Assembly: GCA_020351895.1 (NCBI GenBank)
Contig: CP070672.1
Span: forward strand, 2,427,710 to 2,466,662
Length of the DNA: 38,953 nt
Source of the DNA: Thermoplasmata archaeon
GTDB taxonomy: Archaea; Thermoplasmatota; Thermoplasmata; GCA-020350865
Reading direction: 5' to 3'
The notes below the pieces were generated by a model. It had not been told where the DNA came from and searched no databases. It saw only the letters and a program-made list of their open reading frames with translations. Position 1 is the stretch's first letter. Each line of letters begins with the position of its first letter. Position numbers and translations under genes: made by a program. Shown piece after piece: positions 1 through 8,000 of the stretch.

Positions 1-1149
1 ATCCATATATTTTTTCACGAATTCGGAGACCTTGGATCTCAGTTTATCCGAGGTTTTTTCAGAATACACCCGTGATATCACATTTGCAATGAAGTCCATG
101 TCAGAAACCTCCATACCAATGTGGGTTATCTCGGCAACACCGATTCTACCAGCAACATCCATGAAAACCCCGATCTTCTCCAATTCTCTGCATAGAGACG
201 TGGCATTTTCTTCAGAAAGATCCAGAAATATCTGATGAGATTCTGTAAATCCCATTTCCTTGAATTTCATGGGCACGCCGAGATCATCCAGGGCGCTTGC
301 AAGGGCTTTAGCATTCTTAACCACTCTTTCCCCATAATATGTATCCTTAGATATCTCCTCAAGTGCCACACCGAGTGCCGCTATTCGATTCACATGGGGA
401 TTGTCCACAAGGCCCATGCCCTGGTCGATATCGAAATCGAACATCTTTCTGAGTTTCTCTGCGTGTAAATCCGAGTTTGAGAGGATGAGGCCTCCCTGAG
501 GACCGTAAAGGCTTTTATGGGTGCTTCCCAAAAGGACCTCTGATCCCTCTCTTAGAGGATCCTGGAAATTTCCACAGGCCACAAGGCCCAGAACATGAGA
601 TCCGTCGTATACACAGATACTGGTTTCTTTTATACCCTCAGAAATCTCCTTAACAGGATGGGGGAATGGAATATACGAGGCACCCAGTATTGTCAACGGC
701 GCACCGTTTTCATTAATGAGTCTTATGGTCTCATTCACATCAAGTTGAAATGTAAAGGGATTTGCAGGTAAAGGTAAAAGTTCTCTTTCGAATTTCGAAA
801 GGCCTAAGGGGTAGCCTCCACATGCAAGGGTCATCATGGCCACCTTATCATGAGGCTTAGTATATGCGAAAACCACTGCTAAATCGCACATGTTGCCAGA
901 AAGGGAGGTTACAATGGCATGTTTGACCCGAAAGACCTTCTTGGCCAGGCCCTCGGTTTCCTCTATGATTTCTGATGCGTACTTCGAGCCTCCATACCAG
1001 TATGAATAGTACCTTCCTGCAAGGTCGCTTGCCAGAGCCTGCTTTACTTCCAAAGAAAGAAAGTTCTCAGAGGCAATGAGATTTATTCCAGTGGTTCTAA
1101 GCCTCTCATGCTCATCTAACAGATATTTTATCTTCGGCAACTTTTGCAC
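1..1149 (-). CDS. Serine hydroxymethyltransferase-like PLP enzyme, C-terminus cut by window edge
   Basis: The frame is open from GTG at 1149 to the window edge (383 codons read), so the C-terminus is missing. The protein has the fold-type I landmarks of the GlyA family: NLIASENF at residues 23-30, YDGSHVLGL with Asp182 and His185 (the pyridine-binding Asp and stacking His of the family), and STHKSLYGPQGG with Lys212 as the expected Schiff-base lysine. Family members interconvert serine and glycine with a folate or tetrahydromethanopterin C1 carrier in the cytoplasm. The usual TTTTHKTLRGPRGG signature is altered (S-T before the HK, Y and Q later), so this may be a divergent paralog with another substrate. 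GTG is the only plausible start, since a TAA lies in frame 4 codons upstream and there is no upstream ATG. It follows the GNAT gene by 20 nt, so the two are probably co-transcribed. Confidence is high for the fold and moderate for the exact reaction. Confidence 0.8.
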   Translation of the reverse strand, partial: MQKLPKIKYLLDEHERLRTTGINLIASENFLSLEVKQALASDLAGRYYSYWYGGSKYASEIIEETEGLAKKVFRVKHAIVTSLSGNMCDLAVVFAYTKPHDKVAMMTLACGGYPLGLSKFERELLPLPANPFTFQLDVNETIRLINENGAPLTILGASYIPFPHPVKEISEGIKETSICVYDGSHVLGLVACGNFQDPLREGSEVLLGSTHKSLYGPQGGLILSNSDLHAEKLRKMFDFDIDQGMGLVDNPHVNRIAALGVALEEISKDTYYGERVVKNAKALASALDDLGVPMKFKEMGFTESHQIFLDLSEENATSLCRELEKIGVFMDVAGRIGVAEITHIGMEVSDMDFIANVISRVYSEKTSDKLRSKVSEFVKKYMD

Positions 1150-1169
1150 CCCCGTGATAAATTATTTCT

Positions 1170-1598
1170 TTATACATGATCACCTTCGCGTTTGCTTAAA
1201 TAAAAGATATCTTTATGTTTGATATATCCTGCGTTTTTGAAAAGGCTTAAGGAATTCTCATTCCAATCTTCAATAAGGGTACATATGATTCTTCGGCCTC
1301 GTTTTTTCAATGCACTTTCCAAGGCATAAATCAAATCCGTTGCAACGCCTTTTTTCCTATAATTAGGATCTACTGCCAGCCGATTTATCCATCCCTTTCT
1401 TCCGTCATCGGTTCCGATTATGGCACCTATCAATTCATTATCCTCGAAAGCTCCAATCAAAAGATCTGGATTTCTCTCAAACTCGATTTTCATTCCCTCT
1501 TTTGCGTCCCTGCCTTCTGGTCTGTAAGAAAGACCTGATCTCTCCCAGAGTGCTATTAGGGAATCGTAGGAGTCGAAGGATATGTTTCGAATTTCCAT
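1170..1598 (-). CDS. GNAT-family N-acetyltransferase
   Basis: This 142-residue protein is the size of a single GNAT domain. It shows the acetyl-CoA binding motif A, RLAVDPNYRKKGVATDLI, where the R-K-K-G-V-A stretch matches the pyrophosphate-binding loop R/Q-x-x-G-x-A. An upstream beta strand reads LIGAIIGTDD, and the C-terminal LFKNAGYI is typical of RimI-like members. The family transfers an acetyl group from acetyl-CoA to an amine on a small molecule or protein; the substrate cannot be told here. ATG at 1598 is preceded by AAGGTGG about 8 nt upstream, a good archaeal ribosome site. It lies 63 nt after the aIF2B-like gene and 20 nt before the SHMT-like gene. Confidence 0.88.
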   Translation of the reverse strand: MEIRNISFDSYDSLIALWERSGLSYRPEGRDAKEGMKIEFERNPDLLIGAFEDNELIGAIIGTDDGRKGWINRLAVDPNYRKKGVATDLIYALESALKKRGRRIICTLIEDWNENSLSLFKNAGYIKHKDIFYLSKREGDHV

Positions 1599-1661
1599 TA
1601 CATTCCACCTTTTTTAGACAAGGTGTAATCTATTGAGCTTTGAAAGGTTTTTTGGCTGAAA

Positions 1662-2600
1662 TTACCCTAAACTGAGGCCTTGACAAACCTCTTGGGCTGC
1701 TAAGAGATCTTCAATCTCGCTTTTTAAGAGCATCTTCTCCTCGGTTACTATGCCTTTAAAAAATCTATGGGGAGTTATGTCAAAGTAGATGTTCCTTGTC
1801 TCGATTTTGTTTCCTCCCTCAAAGATTTCCTTTGGATCCTTTGCTTCAATGAAAGGTTCTTCTTTAAATTTCAATGGTAGGAATTTGCTTTTTTCGCTCA
1901 GAACATAAGATGGTATGCCGTAATGGGATGCTGCAATTGCAAGGCCCTTTGTTCCGATCTTGTTTACAATGCCCTTTTGGCAAATGCAATCGCAACCAGT
2001 GATTATCATGTCAAGGTCATCAAGAAAATAGAATGAAGCCATATCCGCAATCAACACGGTCCTGATTTTGTTTTCTGCAAGGATTCTTGCAGTCCTTCTC
2101 CCCTCGAGTATTGGCCTTGATTCAGTGACGAAAACCTCGACCTTTTTACCATTTTGATGTGCAAAGATCAGGGATTTTATTACCGTGGATGAATAGCTGT
2201 GGGTTAGGATTTTTGCCGCATTTTCTATTAAATTGACACAATTATTTTGAATCTTTAATAGGGCGTTTTCTGAATATGAAAGCAGTTCCTGCGAGGTATT
2301 TTTTACAATCTCTGTAAGCTCCGTTAATGTGCTCCCCCTCTTAATCTCATATTCAAGGGCCAGAAGCAACTTATTAACTGCAAAAAACAAGGGAGCCATT
2401 GAAGGCTGTGCATCAATCAATTGCCTTCCGATGTTGAGCATGTCGTAATAAAAATCCTTTTCAGATTCACCATCAAAAGACTCTGAGAAATCCAAGAGGC
2501 ATTCAACTGCCTTTATCATGAGTTCCGAGGCACCTGAAGTATTGTCGAATTTGATATCGACAATCAGTTTTTCAGAATTCATCACGACCAACACTTTCAC
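1662..2600 (-). CDS. eIF2B alpha/beta/delta-family protein (aIF2B-like)
   Basis: This 312-residue protein has a helical N-terminal half and a C-terminal Rossmann-like IF-2B domain. Diagnostic stretches are VTESRPILEGRRTARIL, GCDCICQKGIVNKIGT (Asp204) and a C-terminal SKFLPL. The superfamily includes eIF2B regulatory subunits, methylthioribose-1-phosphate isomerase (MtnA) and archaeal ribose-1,5-bisphosphate isomerase. The isomerases carry a catalytic Cys in a T-H-C segment. Here the equivalent reads LTHSYSS (His134, Ser135), as in eIF2B subunits (LTHxYS). I therefore call it aIF2B-like rather than an isomerase; its ligand or partner is unknown. The start is uncertain: GTG 2600, GTG 2594, GTG 2585 and ATG 2582 are all in frame and none has a strong ribosome site. 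It begins 39 nt after the glycosyltransferase stop. Confidence 0.85.
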   Translation of the reverse strand: MKVLVVMNSEKLIVDIKFDNTSGASELMIKAVECLLDFSESFDGESEKDFYYDMLNIGRQLIDAQPSMAPLFFAVNKLLLALEYEIKRGSTLTELTEIVKNTSQELLSYSENALLKIQNNCVNLIENAAKILTHSYSSTVIKSLIFAHQNGKKVEVFVTESRPILEGRRTARILAENKIRTVLIADMASFYFLDDLDMIITGCDCICQKGIVNKIGTKGLAIAASHYGIPSYVLSEKSKFLPLKFKEEPFIEAKDPKEIFEGGNKIETRNIYFDITPHRFFKGIVTEEKMLLKSEIEDLLAAQEVCQGLSLG

Positions 2601-2639
2601 TCTATCTTAACAATATTATCCTCATTTATCCAATCAGGT

Positions 2640-4520
2640 TTATAGATAATACAACACGAGCTCATCATTTATGTATGTTGTAGCTGTGGAGTTATTCTCA
2701 GCATATCTTCTTATCAGGCCATCTCTGTCTGTGGCGCGTTGCGGCTCATCAAGGATCATGTCAATTTCATCATTCAGAACCATTTCATAAAGCTCTTCTT
2801 CTGGGAAATACAGGTACGTCCTTCCTATGATATCTGTGGAATAGTTGTCTGAAAAAAGAGGTATGATACTGATCTCCTTTCTGGTTTCGTCTGGTAGGTA
2901 GAATTCAATAGAAAGCCTGTCAAATGCGATAATCTGCACCTCCTCGCCAGGATGATCCTCTATATAATCCAGCACCAATTCACCAGCTGTGTCATATCCA
3001 GAATCCCATCCCAGGCTGGGATCATCAAGAGTCATCCATAATGGACCTGGAAGAAGCATTATCACGATAACTCCTGATATCGACAACATCTCTTTTTGGG
3101 TCTTTAAGGATTCGAATGGGAGTCGGTCAAAAGATCTTTTAACAAGGGAAGTCACGGAAAGAACAATGAATATTGAAAACAGTGGAAACAGTATCACAAA
3201 GTAGTTATGAAGCTTCAGGCTGAGAGCAGATAGGAGTACAAAGGGAAGGAAGGTGTAGGAAAATAAAAATTTCATTTCTTTCGTCATCTTCTCCTTTTTT
3301 ATGAATCTAAAAGCAAAATAAATAAGTGATATCACCAAACCCACTATGAACATCCAGCCCAGATACTCCCAGGTCCAGTAGATATAGGACCACCATGGGG
3401 GGGTCTCATAAAGAACCCCTCCAACCACCCTAGGTGAACTTTGCTTAAGATGTACAACCTGATTCACCATTATATGGGTGAAGAGGGTAATGGGATTCCA
3501 GATGTACTGTGAGTAAATTATGATGAATCCGATTATTGCTCCTAGGATGAAAATCAGCAAATGGTATTTTTCATCCAAGGCTCTCTTTTTTGCCAGGTAT
3601 TTTAACGTCCTTAGACTCTCTCTTCCCAGAAGGGAAGAAATCAGCCATAAAACGAAAAAAATCACGATTCCAATGACAATAAAGAATCCATATGCAGATG
3701 AACTGTTCATATTCATCACGATATTATCTAAAAAGCCAGGTAATACATCCAGTATATCCTCTCTTCCCTTTTCACCTGCTTTATCCCAGAAGTCGCTTAA
3801 TTGGGTTCTCATCAAAAGGCCGAATAACACTCCAAGGACAACGAATATTGGGAGTAGCAATATATTCTTTCTGAATCTTTTTCGCATATTTTTGAATTTG
3901 AAAAGCTTTATTGTCCTTATTGTCTTCCATTCTACATTGATAAGGAAAAGGAACACCACTAATGAAAAGAACATGCCGTAAAGTTTCGTTGCCAGGGTGC
4001 TAATGGAAAGAAAACCCACAACAAATAATAAACGCTGTTTTTTGACGATATCTTCTGTTCTATAATACTTCAGTACAAAATAAAAAAGCAACATCACAAA
4101 TAATGTGAGTATAATATCCATAAGAGCAGAAACGGAAAGGTCACCGTAAAGGGGGATTATCCCAACAATCAATGCCGCAAATAATCCGTTTATGCGGTTG
4201 CTAAAGGACCTTGTCACATTATAGGTGAGATAAATCGATAGTATTCCGAAAAGGAATACGGCAGACTTGGCCCCGAAGGTCGTTCTTCCGAATATGAGCT
4301 GTCCCAATCCCATGAAATATCTTGACATGGGCCGAAATTGCTCTGCAGGCATGTTTCCCCTGACAAAATAGTAACTCTGCCATGCGAAAATCGTTTCATC
4401 GTCCTTCATTGCCCCGCTTATATTTATAAGATACCAAGCCGCGAAAATAATCATCAAGACATAGATCTCAAATTCGACCTTCCACCTTAAAAGTAGCCTT
4501 TCTTTGAAGTCCTTGGTCAT
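2640..4520 (-). CDS. GT-C fold membrane glycosyltransferase, PMT/ArnT (GT39)-like
   Basis: The 626-residue protein has about 11-12 hydrophobic helices between residues 18 and 490 and a soluble C-terminal domain of about 130 residues. Just after the first membrane helix comes K-D-D-E (Asp40, Asp41, Glu42), the acidic motif of the first extracytoplasmic loop in GT-C enzymes. It is followed by FRPMSRYFMGLGQLIFG and long hydrophobic segments typical of the PMT_2/ArnT family. These enzymes use a polyprenyl-phosphate sugar to glycosylate proteins or lipids on the outer face of the membrane. ATG at 4520 follows GGAGGTAAGGAGAG, a strong ribosome site. The surface proteins at 15.8-39 kb carry many N-x-S/T sequons and a GT-C enzyme could serve the envelope, but a link to them is only inference. 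Confidence 0.85.
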   Translation of the reverse strand: MTKDFKERLLLRWKVEFEIYVLMIIFAAWYLINISGAMKDDETIFAWQSYYFVRGNMPAEQFRPMSRYFMGLGQLIFGRTTFGAKSAVFLFGILSIYLTYNVTRSFSNRINGLFAALIVGIIPLYGDLSVSALMDIILTLFVMLLFYFVLKYYRTEDIVKKQRLLFVVGFLSISTLATKLYGMFFSLVVFLFLINVEWKTIRTIKLFKFKNMRKRFRKNILLLPIFVVLGVLFGLLMRTQLSDFWDKAGEKGREDILDVLPGFLDNIVMNMNSSSAYGFFIVIGIVIFFVLWLISSLLGRESLRTLKYLAKKRALDEKYHLLIFILGAIIGFIIIYSQYIWNPITLFTHIMVNQVVHLKQSSPRVVGGVLYETPPWWSYIYWTWEYLGWMFIVGLVISLIYFAFRFIKKEKMTKEMKFLFSYTFLPFVLLSALSLKLHNYFVILFPLFSIFIVLSVTSLVKRSFDRLPFESLKTQKEMLSISGVIVIMLLPGPLWMTLDDPSLGWDSGYDTAGELVLDYIEDHPGEEVQIIAFDRLSIEFYLPDETRKEISIIPLFSDNYSTDIIGRTYLYFPEEELYEMVLNDEIDMILDEPQRATDRDGLIRRYAENNSTATTYINDELVLYYL

Positions 4521-4610
4521 TTTTCTCTCCTTACCTCCAATGATTCTTTGACTTTCAAAATAGAAAACACATCGTACTTATTAAGGATTATTATCGCCAG
4601 ATTATTCCGA

Positions 4611-5045
4611 TTAGGCCCCTTTTTCATCCGATATCTCCAACTCCGAAAGGCCACTTTTTGGATCGAGCTTTCTTGCCAAAGTCATTTCCTCGAGTTTCAA
4701 AAGAACTATCTCATTTAATACGCACACCTTTGCACCCATCAAATGCCCTCCAAAAACCTTATGCTCACTGTTCGCCAAACCCACATGAACATGTATCCTG
4801 TTCTCCTCAGAATAAGCTATGCTCCCATGCATGGAAAGCAGCTCCATTGGATCGATAAACTTCTTACTAATGTATTCTTTGCCGTTGTAGTATCCAATCT
4901 CAATATCCCTGAGCATACCGATTCCTGAGAGTATCACTGCGGATTTGATATCATGCTTGTTTATCACTGAATCCAGCGCCTCGAAAAAGTCCTCCTTATC
5001 CTCAAATTTCGCCACAATATGCTCATTCTCTCGTGCAGATTGCAT
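4611..5045 (-). CDS. PPC/DUF296 domain protein
   Basis: This is a 144-residue single-domain protein. Recognisable features are VILSGIGMLRDIEIGYYNG, HGSIAYSEENRIHVHVGLAN with the paired His of the PPC domain (H-V-H-V), and VFGGHLMGAKV, the G-G-H-L motif. The domain forms trimers. In plants it accompanies AT-hooks, while prokaryotic stand-alone versions have no firmly assigned role. An upstream in-frame GTG (5054) exists, but ATG at 5045 sits 6 nt after GAGGTG, the same GGTGAGGAA-ATG arrangement as the gene at 15847, so I prefer the ATG. The gene lies 52 nt downstream of the giant coiled-coil gene and 90 nt upstream of the glycosyltransferase, probably in the same operon. Confidence 0.85.
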   Translation of the reverse strand: MQSARENEHIVAKFEDKEDFFEALDSVINKHDIKSAVILSGIGMLRDIEIGYYNGKEYISKKFIDPMELLSMHGSIAYSEENRIHVHVGLANSEHKVFGGHLMGAKVCVLNEIVLLKLEEMTLARKLDPKSGLSELEISDEKGA

Positions 5046-5097
5046 ATTCCTCACCTCAAATAATTCCGATTTTCCGCCTTTTTATCTTAAAACCAAA

Positions 5098-8000
5098 TCA
5101 CATTAAATCGCTTAACATTTTTCTAAGTTCATCGAGATTTTTCTTCCTGCTTTCAAGCTCCTTTTCTTTTTTCTTCAAGGCGTCCTCGCGCTTCTTCAGT
5201 TCCTTATCCTTCTTTGTCAGGGCATCGATGCCACCTAAGGCCTCCTCCCTCTTCTGTAATTCCTTGCTTTGGGCCTTGATTTCTTTCTCCCTTGCATTCA
5301 GAGTCTCCATCTTGGAAACATACTTCTTTCGCTCTTTGACTGTGAGTTGTTTTACCTTTTTCTCGATCTTTGCATTGAGAGTCTTCTCTGCGATATCAAG
5401 TGCCTTGGTTTGATCTTCGAATTTATTCCAGACCTTATTCAGATCTTCCTTTTCTTTACTGAGCTTCTTCATTTCGTCTTCAAATTCCTCTTCCTTCCAT
5501 TTGAGTCGGGCTTCTCTCTCCATGGCTGCGGCAAGAATCTCTTCCACTTTCTTTGTTTTCGAGTCCAATTCTTCCTCCTTTTCCTTCAATTTCTCCTTTA
5601 TATCGATTCTCTGCTGCTCCAACCTTTCATTTTCTGTTCTCAGTTGCCCCAGAAGCTCTTCCTTCTTCTTGTCCTGAAGGGTCTTTGCATACTTCATCAC
5701 CGCCAATGCGCTGGCTTTAACTGTTTCTATCTCCTCTTCTTTTTGCTTTAAGGCCTTTCTGTCGGTTTCCAAGATCTCGTATTCCTTATTCAGCCTGTCC
5801 TCCATTTTGGATATGCGGGATTGACTGTTCTTTATGGCCTTTTCCTCCTCCCTGAGCATTGTTAATTTAGAATTGTAGTCATCCTCCAATTTCTCCAGCT
5901 TTCCTTTCTCACTATCCAATTTCTTCCTCTCGAAGGTGATCTCCTCCATTCTCCCCTCCAGAGTTTTTGTTAGGGTCTTCAACTCCTCATCCAGCCCAAG
6001 GAGCTTCTTTTCCCTATCAGAGATTTCCTCTTCCCTCTTGGACATGGTAACAAGGTCGTTCTTAATCCGCTCCTCGTTCTCTGTTAGAGCCTCCATCCTG
6101 CTCGAGATATCCTTCTCTTTGCTTTCAATGACACCCTCTCGACTTCTCAATGACCTTCTGATCTTGGCGTTCTCCTTACCCATCTCTTTCAAACGTTCCT
6201 CCACCTTTTCCAATTTCAGGGATTTTTTATCCACTCTTCCGCTCAATTCCGTGATACCTGCTCTTTCACTTTTTACGACCCGCTCTCTCTCTTCGATCTC
6301 CTTCTCCTTCTTTTCATTTAGCTTCGCGATATCAAGTAACTCTTTTTCCTTGATCTTGACGTCCTCTTCTCGCCTTCCTACTTCTATTAATGAATTTCTC
6401 AACTTGTCCTCGGTTTCTTCTATTCCTTTCTCCCGTAAAATGAGTTCCTTTTCTAGCCTGTCCATCTCCTTGCTCTTCTCTTCAAGCTCTTCTTCCTCGG
6501 CAGTGAAAACTATTTTCTGTTTATCAAGATCTTTAATACCCCTTGTGAGGGACTTCTCCATTTCTTTCAGTTTATCTCCTTTTTCAAGGAGTCTGTTCTT
6601 TTCCTTTTCAAGGACTGTTTTTCTTTTATCGATATCCTTTTGGATGCCCAAAAGCTCGGTTTCCTTGGTCTTTTGCCTCTTTTCTTCCTCTTTAAGGGTC
6701 TGTTTCGCCGCTTTCAGCTCCTCCTTTTTTGCCTCCAGGTTCTTTATCATATCAAGTACCTTGTTCCTCTCGCGTTCCAGAGCCTCCTGATCATTTTCAA
6801 GTTCATTTCTGCTCTGTACAATATCTTCTTTTTCTGTTGACATCTCATTGGAGCGCTCTTCGAGGGCCTTCCAGTCGGATTCAAGCTCTTTGGATTTCTC
6901 CTCTAGTTCCTTTGATTTATTGGCCAATTCATCCTCCCTATCCGAGATCGACTTCTCAAATTCGTCTAGGGCATTCTCTCTCTCACCGATTTCGGCTTCG
7001 AAAGCTTCTTTTGCCTCACTAAGTTTCGCAATATCGTTTTCCAGCTTCTTCCTTTCCCTTCCTATGCGCATGGCCTCGTCCCGCCATTCTATCTTCCTCT
7101 CCTTGAATTCCTCCTCTGCCTTTGTGAACTTCTTTAGTTTCTTCTCTAGCCAACTGGCTTTATCTTCATATTCCTTCTCCCGCTCCGCAAGGTCTTCAGC
7201 AAGTTCCATTGTCTCTTTTTCTTTCTTTGAAATCTCTTTCAGATTCTTCTGGATTTTTTCCTGCCTTTTTGCCATCTTCTTTTCCAAGGATGCGGTTTCC
7301 TTCAAAATTTTCTTCAATTCTTTTTCCTTGGTTTTATTGGCTGCCAACTTTTCTTCGAGCTTAGCTATCTTTTTCTCGAACTGATCTCTTTCCTTGGACA
7401 GAACTTCCACTTGCTCTTCAAGGGCCTTCTTCTCCTCTTCGAACTTACTCTTAATTTCTTCGAGTTCCTTGTCCTTTGTTTTGGAGGTCTCGGATTTAGC
7501 CTTCTTCTCTTCCTCGAGTTCGTCTCTTAATTCCTCAAGCTCTTTTTCCTTTGATTTTAGGGCCTCTTCCAATACACCTTTCTCTTCCTCGATTTTAATC
7601 TTCAGTTCCTCGATTTCTTTTTCCTTTGAATCCCAATCTTCTTCCAGGGCTTTTTGCTCTTGTTTGATCTTACCCTTCAGTTCCTCGATCTCTTTTTCTT
7701 TTGAATCCCACTCCTCTTTTAGGGCCTTCTTCTCTTCCTCGAAGCTGCTTCTCAAATCTTCGATTTCTTCTTCTTTTAAACTCAAAGTTTCTTCAAAATC
7801 TTTCCTTTCGCTTTCTGCCTGCGAAAGTCTGGAATTAAGCTCGGAAATCTGCTCCTCTAAGGAAAGAATCTTCTCCTTTTCCTCCCCTTTTACTGCTTCC
7901 TTCTCCTCCATCACCACCTTTCTCAGTCTTTCAAGCTCGCTCTTTTTCTTCTCAAGGGCCTTTTCAGATTTCTTTACCTGCTTCTCCCTACCCTTCAATT

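Noticed and set aside
32..468. Small plus-strand frames at the left edge
   Set aside because: They are antisense to the SHMT-like gene and have no features of their own.
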